Positions 35,719-48,364 of a DNA stretch of 64,000 nucleotides are shown here, piece by piece. The DNA is taken from contig NZ_SMMU01000002.1 of the NCBI RefSeq assembly GCF_004339665.1, positions 248,001 to 312,000 of the forward strand, written 5' to 3'. The number at the start of each line of letters is the position of its first letter. Position 1 is the stretch's first letter. Under the pieces are notes generated by a model. That model worked only from the letters and a program-made list of their open reading frames with translations, had not been told where the DNA came from and did no database searches. Made by a program: the position numbers and the translations under genes. Origin of the DNA: Azotobacter chroococcum (GTDB lineage Bacteria; Pseudomonadota; Gammaproteobacteria; Pseudomonadales; Pseudomonadaceae).

Positions 35719-36549
35719 TCAGCCCTTGGTTGCAGGCTCGGCCGTCGCGCGGTACTGGGGATCTTCGACCTGCAGGCGGCGCAATCGTGCCAGCGGGTCC
35801 TGGCGGTAGAAGGTCGCCAATTGGTCATAGACCGCCGGGTAGGCCTCGACGAGCAGGTCGGGGGCGCTGAAGAAGTACTCGCTGGTCACTGCGAAGAATT
35901 CCGCCGGGTCCTCGGCGGCGTAGGGATCGATCGGCGTCTCGGCGTCCGGGTCGGCCTCCAGGCGGGCGTCGAGGTCGTCGTAGGCGGCCTGCAGGGCGGC
36001 GGCCCAGTCCTGCACGCGCATGTCGGCGTGCAGCGGCGGCAGGCCGTTGGCCTCGCCGTTGAGCATGTCCAGCTTGTGCGCCAGCTCGTGGATCGCCAGG
36101 TTGTAGCCGTCCCACTCGCCGCTGGCCGCGATGCCCGGCCAGGCGAGGATCACCGGCCCCTGGTGCCAGGCCTCGCCGCTGCGCTCGGCGTCCCATTCGT
36201 GGACCACCCCGGTGGCGTCGCGGTGCTTCTGCGGGCTGAGGAAGTCGTCGGGGTACAGCACCAGTTCGTGGAAGCCCCGATACCAGTCGAACTCCGGCAG
36301 GTTGAGCAGCGGCAGCTCGGCCTGGGCGGCCAGGCGCAGGCGGGCGAAGCCATCCAGCTCGACCCCCGGCAGCGCGGTGAGCCGCTTGGCGTGCAGGAAG
36401 AGCACGCAGCGCTCGCGCAGCCGCTCGGTCTCCTCGGCGCTCAGGCCGTCGAGGATCGGCAGGCTGCCCAGGACCTGGCGCCAGAGTTCGGCATCGACCG
36501 GGAAGCGGGCGAGGATGCGCCGGCGGCGCCAGGCGCGGAAGGACCACAT
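35719..36549 (-). CDS. mtfA: MtfA-like zinc peptidase (M90)
   Basis: A 276-residue M90 peptidase. The zinc motif is [18 protein letters not shown], with the histidines near residue 153, and a downstream glutamate in [13 protein letters not shown]. In E. coli MtfA regulates glucose uptake by binding the repressor Mlc; no Mlc gene is in this window, so the partner here is unknown. It has the family opening [13 protein letters not shown]. It lies 77 bp upstream of ppa on the same strand. Confidence 0.9.
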   Translation of the reverse strand: MWSFRAWRRRRILARFPVDAELWRQVLGSLPILDGLSAEETERLRERCVLFLHAKRLTALPGVELDGFARLRLAAQAELPLLNLPEFDWYRGFHELVLYPDDFLSPQKHRDATGVVHEWDAERSGEAWHQGPVILAWPGIAASGEWDGYNLAIHELAHKLDMLNGEANGLPPLHADMRVQDWAAALQAAYDDLDARLEADPDAETPIDPYAAEDPAEFFAVTSEYFFSAPDLLVEAYPAVYDQLATFYRQDPLARLRRLQVEDPQYRATAEPATKG

Positions 36550-36605
36550 CGGCAGAGGCTCCAGAACACGGAGGGCTCACCTTAAGGGCGCCGTGATCCA
36601 GGAGC

Positions 36606-36634
36606 AAGGCCTGCGCCGGCTGGCGCAGGCCGGA
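36606..36634 (-). terminator. Hairpin after the zinc alcohol dehydrogenase gene
   Basis: A 10-bp perfect stem GGCCTGCGCC / GGCGCAGGCC (36609-36618 and 36623-36632) lies a few bases past the adhP stop. Only a short T run follows, so termination may be partial. Confidence 0.5.
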
Positions 36635-36637
36635 GGT

Positions 36638-37666
36638 TCAGGCAGCGAGGTCGAGGACGATGCGGCCTTCGATCTGCCCCTTGTGCATGCGGGCGAAGAT
36701 GTCGTTGATGTTTTCCAAAGGCTCGCTGGCGACCGTGGCCCGCACCTTGCCCTGGCCGGCGAAGTCCAGCGCTTCCTGCAGGTCCAGGCGGGTGCCGACG
36801 ATGGAGCCGCGCACCGTGGTGCCGTTGAGCACCATGTCGAAGATCGACAGGCTGAACTCGCCGGGCGGCAGGCCGTTGAGGGCGACGGTGCCGCCGCGGC
36901 GGGTCATGCCCAGGGCCTGCTCGAAGGCCTTCGGCGAGACGGCGGTGACCAGCACGCCGTGCATGCCGCCGATTTCCTGCTGCAGGAAGGCCGCCGGGTC
37001 CTGCTGGCGGGCATTGACGGTGAGGCTGGCGCCAAGCCGCCGGGCGAACTCCAGCTTGGCGTCGTCGACGTCCACGGCGGCGACGTTCAGGCCCATGGCC
37101 CGGGCGTACTGCACGGCCATGTGGCCGAGGCCGCCGACGCCGGAGATCGCCACCCACTGGCCGGGACGGGTGTCGGTCATCTTCAGGCCCTTGTAGACGG
37201 TCACCCCGGCGCAGAGGATGGGGGCGATCTCGATGAAGTCGGCGTTGTCCGGCAGGCGGCCGGCGTATTCTGCCTCGGCCAGGGCGTATTCGGCGAAGCC
37301 GCCGTTCACCGAGTAGCCGGTGTTGCTCTGCGCGTGGCAGAGGGTTTCCCAGCCGCCCAGGCAGTGCTCGCAGTGGCCGCAGGCGGAGTGCAGCCAGGGA
37401 ATGCCGACCCGGTCGCCTTCCTTGATGTGGCTGACGCCGGCGCCCACGGCGACCACCTGGCCGACGCCTTCGTGGCCGGGAATGAAGGGGGGATTGGGTT
37501 TGACCGGCCAGTCGCCTTCGGCGGCGTGCAGGTCGGTGTGGCAGACGCCGCAGGCGGCGATCTTCACCAGCAGTTGCCCGGGGCCGGGGGTGGGCACCGG
37601 TACTTCGCGAATCTCCAGCGGCTTGCCGAACTCGACGACAACGGCAGCCTTCATCGTCTTGGCCAT
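36638..37666 (-). CDS. adhP: Zinc-dependent alcohol dehydrogenase
   Basis: A 342-residue medium-chain alcohol dehydrogenase. Catalytic zinc ligands are in [14 protein letters not shown] and GHEGVGQV; the structural-zinc cysteines are in [17 protein letters not shown]. The NAD(H) motif is [13 protein letters not shown]. It oxidises ethanol or similar primary alcohols to aldehydes with NAD+. The start [13 protein letters not shown] at 37666 gives the standard length. It is the last gene of the cluster that includes an iron alcohol dehydrogenase and an aldehyde dehydrogenase. Confidence 0.93.
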   Translation of the reverse strand: MAKTMKAAVVVEFGKPLEIREVPVPTPGPGQLLVKIAACGVCHTDLHAAEGDWPVKPNPPFIPGHEGVGQVVAVGAGVSHIKEGDRVGIPWLHSACGHCEHCLGGWETLCHAQSNTGYSVNGGFAEYALAEAEYAGRLPDNADFIEIAPILCAGVTVYKGLKMTDTRPGQWVAISGVGGLGHMAVQYARAMGLNVAAVDVDDAKLEFARRLGASLTVNARQQDPAAFLQQEIGGMHGVLVTAVSPKAFEQALGMTRRGGTVALNGLPPGEFSLSIFDMVLNGTTVRGSIVGTRLDLQEALDFAGQGKVRATVASEPLENINDIFARMHKGQIEGRIVLDLAA

Positions 37667-37760
37667 GGTGGCGGCCCTCGTGGAACGGATGGGTGACCCA
37701 ATCAGTAAATGCCGGATCGGACTGGCTCGCCAGGGCAGCGGACGGAGTGCGGAGGGGGCG

Positions 37761-37806
37761 AAAAAGTTGCCCCCCGCCACCAGAGGGGTGACCGTGGCGG
37801 GGGGGC
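37761..37806 (-). terminator. Terminator after the iron alcohol dehydrogenase gene
   Basis: On the minus strand, a 12-bp GC stem (37794-37806 with 37769-37780) is followed by AACTTTTTCG. It lies 70 bp past the iron ADH stop and would separate that gene from adhP. Confidence 0.65.
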
Positions 37807-37876
37807 ACAGTGACGGTGAATCCGGAGGAGCCCGGGCCGGCCGGAGCGGGGCGGCCGGCCCGGGCGATCCGCCGCC

Positions 37877-39025
37877 TTAGAAGGCGTTGCGGAAGATTTC
37901 CTCGATCTGCTGCTGGTCGGCCGGGCGCGGGTTGGTCAGGCCGCAGGCGTCCTTCAGGGCGTTGGCCGCCAGGACCGGAATGTCGTCGGCCTTGGCACCC
38001 AGCTCGCCGAGGCCGCCCGGGATGCCGATGTCCTTGGACAGGGTGCGGATCGCCGCGAGGGCGGCCTGGGCACCCTGCTCGGCGCTCATGCCCTGGACGT
38101 CGACGCCCATGGACTTGGCGACGTCGCGCAGGCGATCCGGACAGACGCTGGCGTTGAAGCTTTCCACGTGCGGCAGCAGAACCGCGTTGCAGACGCCGTG
38201 GGGCAGGTCGTAGAAGCCGCCCAGCTGGTGCGCCATGGCATGCACATAGCCGAGGGAGGCGTTGTTGAAGGCCATGCCGGCGAGGAACTGGGCATAGGCC
38301 ATGTTCTCGCGGGCGGTCATGTCGCTGCCGTTGGCCACTGCGTTGCGCAGGTTGGCGGAGATCAGCTCGACGGCCTTCAGGGCGCAGGCGTCGGTGATCG
38401 GCGTGGCGGCGGTGGAGACGTAGGCTTCGACCGCGTGGGTCAGGGCGTCCATGCCGGTGGCGGCGGTCAGGCCCTTGGGCATGGCGGCCATCAGCGAGGG
38501 GTCGTTGACCGACAGCAGCGGGGTGACGTTGCGGTCGACGATGGCCATTTTCACGTGACGGGTTTCGTCGGTGATGATGCAGAAGCGGGTCATCTCGCTG
38601 GCGGTGCCGGCGGTGGTGTTGATGGCAACCAGCGGCAGCTGCGGGCGGGCCGAGCGATCGACGCCCTCGTACTCGCTGATGTGCCCGCCGTTGGCGGCGC
38701 ACAGGGCGATGCCCTTGGCGCAGTCGTGGGGCGAGCCGCCGCCCAGGGAGATGACGAAGTCGCAGCCGCTGCTCTTGAGCAGGGTCAGGCCGTTCTCGAC
38801 GTTGCTGACGGTGGGGTTCGGCTTGGCGCCGTCGTAGAGAACGGAGTCGATATCCTGCTGGGCCAGCAACTGGGAAACCCTGTCGGCTACGCCGGCTTTC
38901 GCCAGGCCGGCGTCGGTGACGATCAGCGCCTTGCGGAAACCGTGGTTCTTGATTGCGCCCATGGCCTCGTCGAGGCTGCCGATGCCCATCATGTTCACTG
39001 CAGGGATGAAGAAGGTGCTGCTCAT
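37877..39025 (-). CDS. Iron-containing alcohol dehydrogenase
   Basis: A 382-residue group III alcohol dehydrogenase. The NAD motif is [13 protein letters not shown]. The iron ligands lie in the [16 protein letters not shown] block and a later histidine in VLLPHVESF, preceded by [13 protein letters not shown]. Close relatives include YiaY and other Fe-ADHs of ethanol oxidation clusters. It follows the aldehyde dehydrogenase gene by 213 bp and is probably expressed from the same sigma-54 promoter, though GC-rich hairpins in that gap could reduce read-through. Confidence 0.93.
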   Translation of the reverse strand: MSSTFFIPAVNMMGIGSLDEAMGAIKNHGFRKALIVTDAGLAKAGVADRVSQLLAQQDIDSVLYDGAKPNPTVSNVENGLTLLKSSGCDFVISLGGGSPHDCAKGIALCAANGGHISEYEGVDRSARPQLPLVAINTTAGTASEMTRFCIITDETRHVKMAIVDRNVTPLLSVNDPSLMAAMPKGLTAATGMDALTHAVEAYVSTAATPITDACALKAVELISANLRNAVANGSDMTARENMAYAQFLAGMAFNNASLGYVHAMAHQLGGFYDLPHGVCNAVLLPHVESFNASVCPDRLRDVAKSMGVDVQGMSAEQGAQAALAAIRTLSKDIGIPGGLGELGAKADDIPVLAANALKDACGLTNPRPADQQQIEEIFRNAF

Positions 39026-39238
39026 GAGGATTTCCTCTCTGTTGTTATCTTGTTTTTAGGCGACCTTGCACACCTGGCGGCCGCGGTGGACCTTCCCTGT
39101 GCCCGCGCGGGTCGCGCACGCGGGTACCGGCGGGAAGGTACGTCCGTCGGCCAGGCTTTACCGTGATTCGGGCGAGGGTTCGCCCTGACCGTCTCGATTC
39201 AATCCCGTCCCCGGCCCGCGAAGGGCAGGGGACGTGCA

Positions 39239-40759
<1,521 letters not shown>

Positions 40760-41065
40760 GGAGAGTCTCCTGATTCTTGTGGTTCTTGGATTTTCTGGGG
40801 AGTGCGCAAGAGCACGTCTGCAAAGAGATATAGCAAGGGGCGGGCCAAGTCGCTGGAACCCCAGTAGCTGCGCGGATTTGCCGCGCTTTGCCGGGCCTGC
40901 GCCGGGGTGTTCTGTGGCATGACTGGAACAGGGGCGTGACATTTTGTCCCGCAAGCTTGACAGTGACACTCGAGTCCGGACGTGACGCCATTGCAAAGCC
41001 GCCACGGCTGGACGATGCTGTGCGGTCACTACGGGAGCTGCCCGCCGATCAACGCGGAGACAACA
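40760..41065. promoter_or_regulatory. Divergent sigma-54 control region
   Basis: This 306-bp region lies between the aldehyde dehydrogenase and its presumed activator. Besides the -24/-12 element it holds two dyads that could be upstream activator sites: TGTTC-N13-GAACA (40908-40930) and TGTC-N10-GACA (40945-40962), about 60-115 bp upstream of the promoter. Confidence 0.5.
40832..40847 (-). promoter_or_regulatory. Sigma-54 (RpoN) promoter for the aldehyde/alcohol dehydrogenase genes
   Basis: Minus-strand TGGCCCGCCCCTTGCT carries GG and GC separated by 10 bases, matching the -24/-12 pattern. It lies about 75 bp upstream of the aldehyde dehydrogenase start. The divergent gene encodes a sigma-54 activator, which supports the call. 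Confidence 0.65.
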
Positions 41066-42982
<1,917 letters not shown>

Positions 42983-43077
42983 CTGAGACAGGCTTCGCCG
43001 CAGCGCCCGGCCGCCTGCTGCGGCGCCGGGCGCTGTGCTAACCTGCCGCGCATCGCTTTTCAGGCCAGGATTCATTC

Positions 43078-44430
43078 ATGCACATCCACATACTCGGCAT
43101 CTGCGGCACCTTCATGGGCTCGCTGGCCGTCCTGGCGAAGGAGCTGGGCCATCGCGTCACCGGCTCCGACGCCAACGTCTACCCGCCCATGAGCACCCAG
43201 CTGGAGGCCCAGGGCATCGAGCTCCTGCAGGGCTACTCTGCCGAGCATCTGCAGCCCGCGCCGGACCTGGTGGTGATCGGCAATGCCCTGTCGCGCGGCA
43301 ACCCGGCGGTGGAGCATGTGCTGAACCAGGGCCTGCCCTATGTTTCCGGTCCGCAGTGGCTGGCCGACCATGTGCTGCAGGGCCGCTGGGTGCTGGCGGC
43401 GGCCGGCACCCACGGCAAGACCACCACCAGCAGCATGCTGGCCTGGGTGCTGGAGCACGCCGGGATGAGCCCGGGTTTCCTGATCGGCGGGGTGCCGCAG
43501 AACTTCGCCGTCTCGGCGCGCCTGGGCGGCACGCCGTTCTTCGTGGTCGAGGCCGACGAATACGACAGCGCCTTCTTCGACAAGCGCTCGAAGTTCGTCC
43601 ATTACCGGCCGCGGACCGCCATCCTCAACAACCTGGAGTTCGACCACGCGGACATCTTTCCGGACCTCGCGGCGATCGAGCGGCAGTTCCACCACCTGGT
43701 GCGGACCATTCCCAGCCAGGGGCTGATCATCCACCCGACCACCGAGCAGGCCATCGAGCGGGTGCTGGCCATGGGCCGCTGGACGCCGGTGCAGACCACC
43801 GGGGAAGGCGGCCAGTGGCAGGCGCGCCTCTTGGCCGAGGACGGCTCGCGCTTCGAGGTGCTGTTCGAGGGTGCCCTGCAGGGCGTGGTCGACTGGGAGC
43901 TGACGGGGCGGCACAACGTCGCCAACGCGCTGGCCGCCCTGGCCGCAGCGCGCCATGTGGGCGTGGTGGCGGAGCAGGGCATCGCCGCGCTGGGCTCGTT
44001 CCTGAGCGTCAAGCGGCGGATGGAGAAGGTCGCCGAGGTGAGGGGCGTGACGATCTACGACGACTTCGCCCACCACCCGACGGCCATCGCCACCACCCTC
44101 GACGGGCTGCGCAAGCGGGTCGGCGAGGCGCCGATCATCGCGGTGATCGAGCCGCGCTCCAACTCCATGAAGCTTGGCGCCCACCGCGACGGCCTGCCGG
44201 AGTCGGTGGCCCAGGCCGACCAGGTGGTCTGGTACGCACCGCCGAACCTCGGCTGGGACCTGGCTGCGACCGCCGCCGCCTGCCCGGTGCCGGCGGTGGT
44301 CTGCGACTCGCTGGAGGCGATCATCGCGCGGGTCGCGAGCCAGGCGGCGCCCGGCACCCAGGTGGTGATCATGAGCAACGGCGGTTTCGGCGGCCTGCAC
44401 GGCAAGCTGGCCAAGGCCCTGGAGGACTGA
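43078..44430 (+). CDS. mpl: UDP-N-acetylmuramate:L-alanyl-gamma-D-glutamyl-meso-diaminopimelate ligase
   Basis: A 450-residue Mur-ligase-family enzyme of peptidoglycan recycling that joins the recovered tripeptide to UDP-MurNAc. It opens with [17 protein letters not shown]. The ATP-binding [12 protein letters not shown] is near residue 110, and [18 protein letters not shown] and [10 protein letters not shown] follow. The start lies close to the family consensus. ubiX follows after 2 bp and is probably co-transcribed. Confidence 0.97.
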   Translation: MHIHILGICGTFMGSLAVLAKELGHRVTGSDANVYPPMSTQLEAQGIELLQGYSAEHLQPAPDLVVIGNALSRGNPAVEHVLNQGLPYVSGPQWLADHVLQGRWVLAAAGTHGKTTTSSMLAWVLEHAGMSPGFLIGGVPQNFAVSARLGGTPFFVVEADEYDSAFFDKRSKFVHYRPRTAILNNLEFDHADIFPDLAAIERQFHHLVRTIPSQGLIIHPTTEQAIERVLAMGRWTPVQTTGEGGQWQARLLAEDGSRFEVLFEGALQGVVDWELTGRHNVANALAALAAARHVGVVAEQGIAALGSFLSVKRRMEKVAEVRGVTIYDDFAHHPTAIATTLDGLRKRVGEAPIIAVIEPRSNSMKLGAHRDGLPESVAQADQVVWYAPPNLGWDLAATAAACPVPAVVCDSLEAIIARVASQAAPGTQVVIMSNGGFGGLHGKLAKALED

Positions 44431-44432
44431 GC

Positions 44433-45065
44433 ATGGCCGGACCGCAACGCGTCACCCTGGCGATGACCGGCGCCTCCGGCGCCCAGTACGGCCTGCGCCT
44501 GCTCGACTGCCTGGTGCAGGAGGAGCGCGAGGTGCATTTCCTGATCTCCAAGGCCGCGCAGCTGGTGATCGCCACCGAGACCGACGTCACCCTGCCGGCC
44601 AAGCCGCAGGCCATGCAGGCCTTCCTCAGCGAGTACACCGGCGCGGCGCCGGGGCAGATCCGCGTGTTCGGCCAGGAGGACTGGCTGGCGCCGCCGGCCT
44701 CCGGCTCCAGTGCACCGAGCGCCATGGTGGTGGTGCCCTGTTCCACCGGCAGCCTGTCGGCGATCGCCACGGGTGCCTGCAACAACCTGATCGAGCGTGC
44801 CGCCGACGTGGCCCTCAAGGAGCGCCGCCAACTGATCCTGGTGCCGCGCGAGGCGCCGTACTCGACCATCCACCTGGAGAACATGCTCAAGCTGTCGAAC
44901 CTCGGCGCGATCATCCTGCCGGCCTCGCCGGGCTTCTACCACCAGCCGCAGAGCCTCGACGACCTGGTCGACTTCGTGGTGGCGCGCATCCTCAACCTGC
45001 TGGAGATCCCCCAGGACATGCTGCCGCGCTGGGGCGAGCACTATCGGGCCAGCGGCGAGGAATAG
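44433..45065 (+). CDS. ubiX: Flavin prenyltransferase UbiX
   Basis: A 210-residue enzyme that makes the prenylated FMN cofactor used by UbiD decarboxylases, for example in ubiquinone synthesis. Landmarks are [16 protein letters not shown] near the N-terminus, [33 protein letters not shown] and [19 protein letters not shown]. The mpl-ubiX pairing is conserved in pseudomonads. The start lies 2 bp after the mpl stop. Confidence 0.96.
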   Translation: MAGPQRVTLAMTGASGAQYGLRLLDCLVQEEREVHFLISKAAQLVIATETDVTLPAKPQAMQAFLSEYTGAAPGQIRVFGQEDWLAPPASGSSAPSAMVVVPCSTGSLSAIATGACNNLIERAADVALKERRQLILVPREAPYSTIHLENMLKLSNLGAIILPASPGFYHQPQSLDDLVDFVVARILNLLEIPQDMLPRWGEHYRASGEE

Positions 45066-45506
45066 CCTGTGGCCCTGCCCCGGGCCGCCGGCCTGTAGCC
45101 TGGCACTTTCTGCACCGTACCCCGCGATAACCACGCCATATCGACAACGCCCCCGGCCGGTTCGCCGGCGTGCCGCGTCGCCGGAGGATTGTGTCCGTGG
45201 ATGCGCGGAACGGCCCATTTGCCGCCAAAATCACCCCTTCAAGAGCCGTTTTGCATAGTTCCCGTCGCGCCGTCGTGGCTTTCGGGAGAGCAATTAGCCA
45301 TTGGTTTGCCGGTGAATGTGAAAAATTTGTTAAGATTTCGGCGGGTCAGGGAGGATCTGAAAAAGCCTGTTTTCGCGACTTATAAGACCTATAAACAGCC
45401 AACTCCGTGAGCGAGCGGCTTTCCGCGCGTGCCTTTGGGGTGGAAGGGGGTTTTTTCAGGGTTTCCTCAAGGAATCTTGTCGCGAATCTCAGCCGAAGTT
45501 TTCCCC
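45066..45506. other. Intergenic region before the kinase gene
   Basis: This 441-bp gap becomes AT-richer towards the kinase gene. It contains a GC hairpin CCGGC-GGTTC-GCCGG type near 45160 and AT-rich promoter-like DNA around 45310-45345 (TTGCCG, later TTAAGA, spacing not ideal). No gene is seen. Confidence 0.35.
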
Positions 45507-46139
45507 ATGACCAATATGCACAGCGAAGAGGCGTCAATTCAGAAGGGAAAGGGCCTGTTCAAGGCAGAAGTTGTCGTGACTCCCTTTGAGGACCGGATGG
45601 TCGTCAGAAAGGACTACAGCAGATACAGGAACACCCTGTTATCGCCCATAGCCAGTTTCATCATCGGGAGAGAGACCAAGCTTCTGCGGCGGGTCAGGGA
45701 TCTCCCGTGCTGCCCGGATCTCGTCAGGGTGGACGACAAGTTCAGCTTCACGATGGAGTACATTGACGGGAAAAACGTCAGGGAGTCGGTCAGGAACGGA
45801 GCCCGGATCAGGTTTCACGACATCCTGAAGGCGATCAACATGCTGCACCGCAACGATATCATTCACAACGATCTGCGCGGGGCGAACATCCTTGTGGACC
45901 GGCAGGGCGGGATTTTCATCGTCGATTTCGCCTCGGCCATCGTCATTCCAAGGCCGTTGCGCTTTCTCAAGACGCGGCTGCGCTGCCTCGATCTTGCCAG
46001 CGCTCTCAAGATCAAGAAGAAGCTATTGAACCAGCCGCTCACCGAGAAGGAACTCAAGATAATGAGCGGGCGCAAGTGGTTGAAAGCGGTGCAGTACGTC
46101 TGGAAGCAGCAGATTCTCCGACTGTTCGGCCGCAGATAG
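45507..46139 (+). CDS. RIO/WaaP-like small protein kinase
   Basis: A 210-residue kinase-fold protein. An ATP-binding lysine lies in MVVRKDY near residue 33. The catalytic loop is IIHNDLRGANILV near 120 (HxDxxxxN pattern), and the metal-binding DFA in IFIVDFASA near 139 stands in place of DFG. This fits the lipopolysaccharide-kinase/RIO-like superfamily; the substrate, whether LPS-core sugar or protein, cannot be decided. GC is visibly lower than both neighbours and codon use differs, suggesting horizontal transfer. The start MTNMHSEEAS has no strong ribosome site; an ATG at 45429 is the alternative. Confidence 0.75.
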   Translation: MTNMHSEEASIQKGKGLFKAEVVVTPFEDRMVVRKDYSRYRNTLLSPIASFIIGRETKLLRRVRDLPCCPDLVRVDDKFSFTMEYIDGKNVRESVRNGARIRFHDILKAINMLHRNDIIHNDLRGANILVDRQGGIFIVDFASAIVIPRPLRFLKTRLRCLDLASALKIKKKLLNQPLTEKELKIMSGRKWLKAVQYVWKQQILRLFGRR

Positions 46140-46254
46140 GCATGCGCCGGGGGCGGAGCCGTGCTCTACAATCCATGTGGCTGCAGGCGGAGCGTCCTGC
46201 ATGGCAGCCATCCACCTGGAGCAATGGCCATTGGCTTCGACAACTCTCCCGCGC

Positions 46255-46551
46255 ATGTCTCGTCGAGTCGCTGCGGGAGTCCTGCTGGTTTCGCTGGAGC
46301 TGCTCGCCGGCTGCGCCACCTTTCGCACCCTGAATGCCGGCAAGCCCGACACGCCGCTCGTCTACTCCGGTACCCGTCTAGACTGGTACGCGATGCACGG
46401 CGGCTGCTGCCCGCTCGACCGCTTCGGCGCCGAGCCGCCGCGGTATCCTGCCGTCGACCTGCCGGCCAGCGTTCTGCTCGACACCCTGTTCCTGCCCTTC
46501 ACCCTGGCCGCCGAACTGGGGGTGGCGCTGAACGTGTCCGGCGGCCTCTGA
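46255..46551 (+). CDS. YceK/YidQ-family lipoprotein
   Basis: A 98-residue predicted lipoprotein with a signal peptide and lipobox LLAGC near residue 20. The mature part has the YceK/YidQ (DUF1375) pattern PLVYSGTRLDWYAMHGGCC, then PAVDLPASVLLDTLFLPFTL. Its role is unknown; it is probably outer-membrane anchored. The start at 46255 was chosen because it begins the signal peptide; longer starts at 46177 and 46201 add non-signal residues. Confidence 0.78.
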   Translation: MSRRVAAGVLLVSLELLAGCATFRTLNAGKPDTPLVYSGTRLDWYAMHGGCCPLDRFGAEPPRYPAVDLPASVLLDTLFLPFTLAAELGVALNVSGGL

Positions 46552-46564
46552 GCTTGACGGATGC

Positions 46565-48136
46565 TCAGGCCATCTCCACCCGGTTCCGCCCGGCGTGCTT
46601 GGCCTGGTAGAGGGCGGCATCGGCGCGCTTGAGAACCTCCTCGACGCTGGCGACGCTGGCGGCGCTGTCCGGCCAGTGCGCCACGCCGGCCGAGAGGGTG
46701 ACGCTCGGGCAGTCGGCGCAGCAGGTGTTGCCCATCTGGGTGCGGACCCGCTCGGCGACCTGGCGGGCGGCCTCCAGGCTGGCGCCCGGCAGGAGCATGA
46801 CGAATTCCTCGCCGCCGCTGCGGCAGAGCAGGTCGCTGGCGCGCGAGCAGTCGCTCATCTGCTGGGCGAGATGCTGCAGCACGCGGTCGCCGAATTCGTG
46901 GCCGTGGTTGTCGTTGACCTGCTTGAAATGGTCGATGTCGAGGGCGATGGCTGCGAAGGGCTGCCGTTGCTGCTGCCACCGTTCCAGCTGGGCCTGCAGG
47001 CAGCGGCGATTGCCCAGGCCGGTCAGCGGATCGGTGAGACTTTCCTGGCTGAGCTTGCCGAGGCGTTGGTGGAGCAGCGCCAGGCTGGCGAGTATCGCGC
47101 GCTTGAGCTGGTCGGCCTCGAAGTACCAGGCATGGAGGCGTCGTACCTGTTCCGGGGCTTCCTCGGTATCCCAGTGCTGGGCGCTTCTGGCCAGTTGCCA
47201 GAGTGGCCGCGAGATCAGGTGCGACAACCACCAGATACCGGCCAGCGACAGCAGCAGCATCGGCAGGGACAGGCGCAGGATATTCAGCATCAGGCCGTCG
47301 AGCTCCTCCAGGGCGAGTTCCAGGGGCCGCTGGGCGACGATGTCCCAGCCGCTCGCTGTCACCGGCGCGAAGCCGGCGAGCGTCTCGATGCCGCGGGAGT
47401 TGGTTAGGGCCAGGGTGCCTTCCTCGCCGCGGATCAGCCGCTCGACCACCGGGTTGCCGGTGGCGATCTCGCCAACCCGCCCCTGATCCTGGTGGTAGAT
47501 CAGCCGGCGATTGCGGTCGACCACGTAGAGATAGGTGCCGTCCTGATAGAAGTGCTCGCCGAGCAGGGTGTGCAGGATGTTCTCGTGCTGCAGGTAGAGG
47601 CTGCCGCCGATATAGCCCTGGTAGCTGCCGTCATCGGCGAAGATCGGCTGCGAAATGAAGACCACCAGCCTGTTCGTGGCGCTGACATAGGGATCGCTGA
47701 TCAGCGGGCGGCGCTTGTCCAGTGCCTCGCGCGCGCCTGCGCTGTCGAGCATCTGGCCGAGCAGACCGAGGCTCTCGGGCGAGGCTGCCATCACTTTGCC
47801 ATCATGACGGACCACGAAGGCCGAATTGAAGTGGCGGTTCTGGCGGATCAGGCGCTCGGTTTCGTCGGCCAGCCGTTCCGGCTGGCTCATCCGCTCCACC
47901 AGCAGGCCGGCGCTGTAGGCCAGCTGCTGGTGCATGCTGCCGAGCAACTGTTCGGCGCTCTGGCGTAGCTTGGCGGCGTAGACGCGGTTGGCCTCCAGGG
48001 TGTGGCGGATCAGCAGGTCGCGCTGGGTCTGGTAGCTGGCGTGGAAGCTGTTGAAGAAGCTGAACAGGGCGACTGCCAGGCTGAGCAGGAGAATCAGGCG
48101 GCGGAGGTCGAGCCGGGTGTGGATACGCATGGACAT
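46565..48136 (-). CDS. dCache-domain diguanylate cyclase
   Basis: A 523-residue membrane protein. It has a TM helix (about 13-35), a periplasmic dCache sensor (about 40-270, with VFISQPIFADDGSYQGYIGGSLYL), a second TM (about 285-308), a linker and a GGDEF domain (about 365-523). The active site is GGEEF near residue 438. It is preceded five residues earlier by RASD, which matches the RxxD product-inhibition site. It should make cyclic-di-GMP in response to a small periplasmic ligand. No ribosome site is strong; starts at 48136 and 48130 are both possible. It is divergent from ftsH. Confidence 0.93.
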   Translation of the reverse strand: MSMRIHTRLDLRRLILLLSLAVALFSFFNSFHASYQTQRDLLIRHTLEANRVYAAKLRQSAEQLLGSMHQQLAYSAGLLVERMSQPERLADETERLIRQNRHFNSAFVVRHDGKVMAASPESLGLLGQMLDSAGAREALDKRRPLISDPYVSATNRLVVFISQPIFADDGSYQGYIGGSLYLQHENILHTLLGEHFYQDGTYLYVVDRNRRLIYHQDQGRVGEIATGNPVVERLIRGEEGTLALTNSRGIETLAGFAPVTASGWDIVAQRPLELALEELDGLMLNILRLSLPMLLLSLAGIWWLSHLISRPLWQLARSAQHWDTEEAPEQVRRLHAWYFEADQLKRAILASLALLHQRLGKLSQESLTDPLTGLGNRRCLQAQLERWQQQRQPFAAIALDIDHFKQVNDNHGHEFGDRVLQHLAQQMSDCSRASDLLCRSGGEEFVMLLPGASLEAARQVAERVRTQMGNTCCADCPSVTLSAGVAHWPDSAASVASVEEVLKRADAALYQAKHAGRNRVEMA

Positions 48137-48364
48137 GTCTGGCAAGGGACGGGCCGTCCCCCTTCCGTGCGGGGCGGGCATCGATTCCTGGACGCGTCAT
48201 GGAGTCCCTGCCATGCCGCCGGCTTCATAGCATATGGCCGTTATCGGCTCGGGCCATAATGCAAAGGTCAGAGGCGTCGTCCGGCTTGCCCGCTTTCCGC
48301 CCGCTGCGCAGATAATGCGCGGGCGAGGCTCGCGGGAGGCGGGCGGATATTCATCGGAGGCATA

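Noticed and set aside
45090-45106. Sigma-54 promoter TGGCACTTTCTGCA
   Set aside because: GG and GC are separated by 8 bases rather than 10, so it does not fit the -24/-12 spacing.
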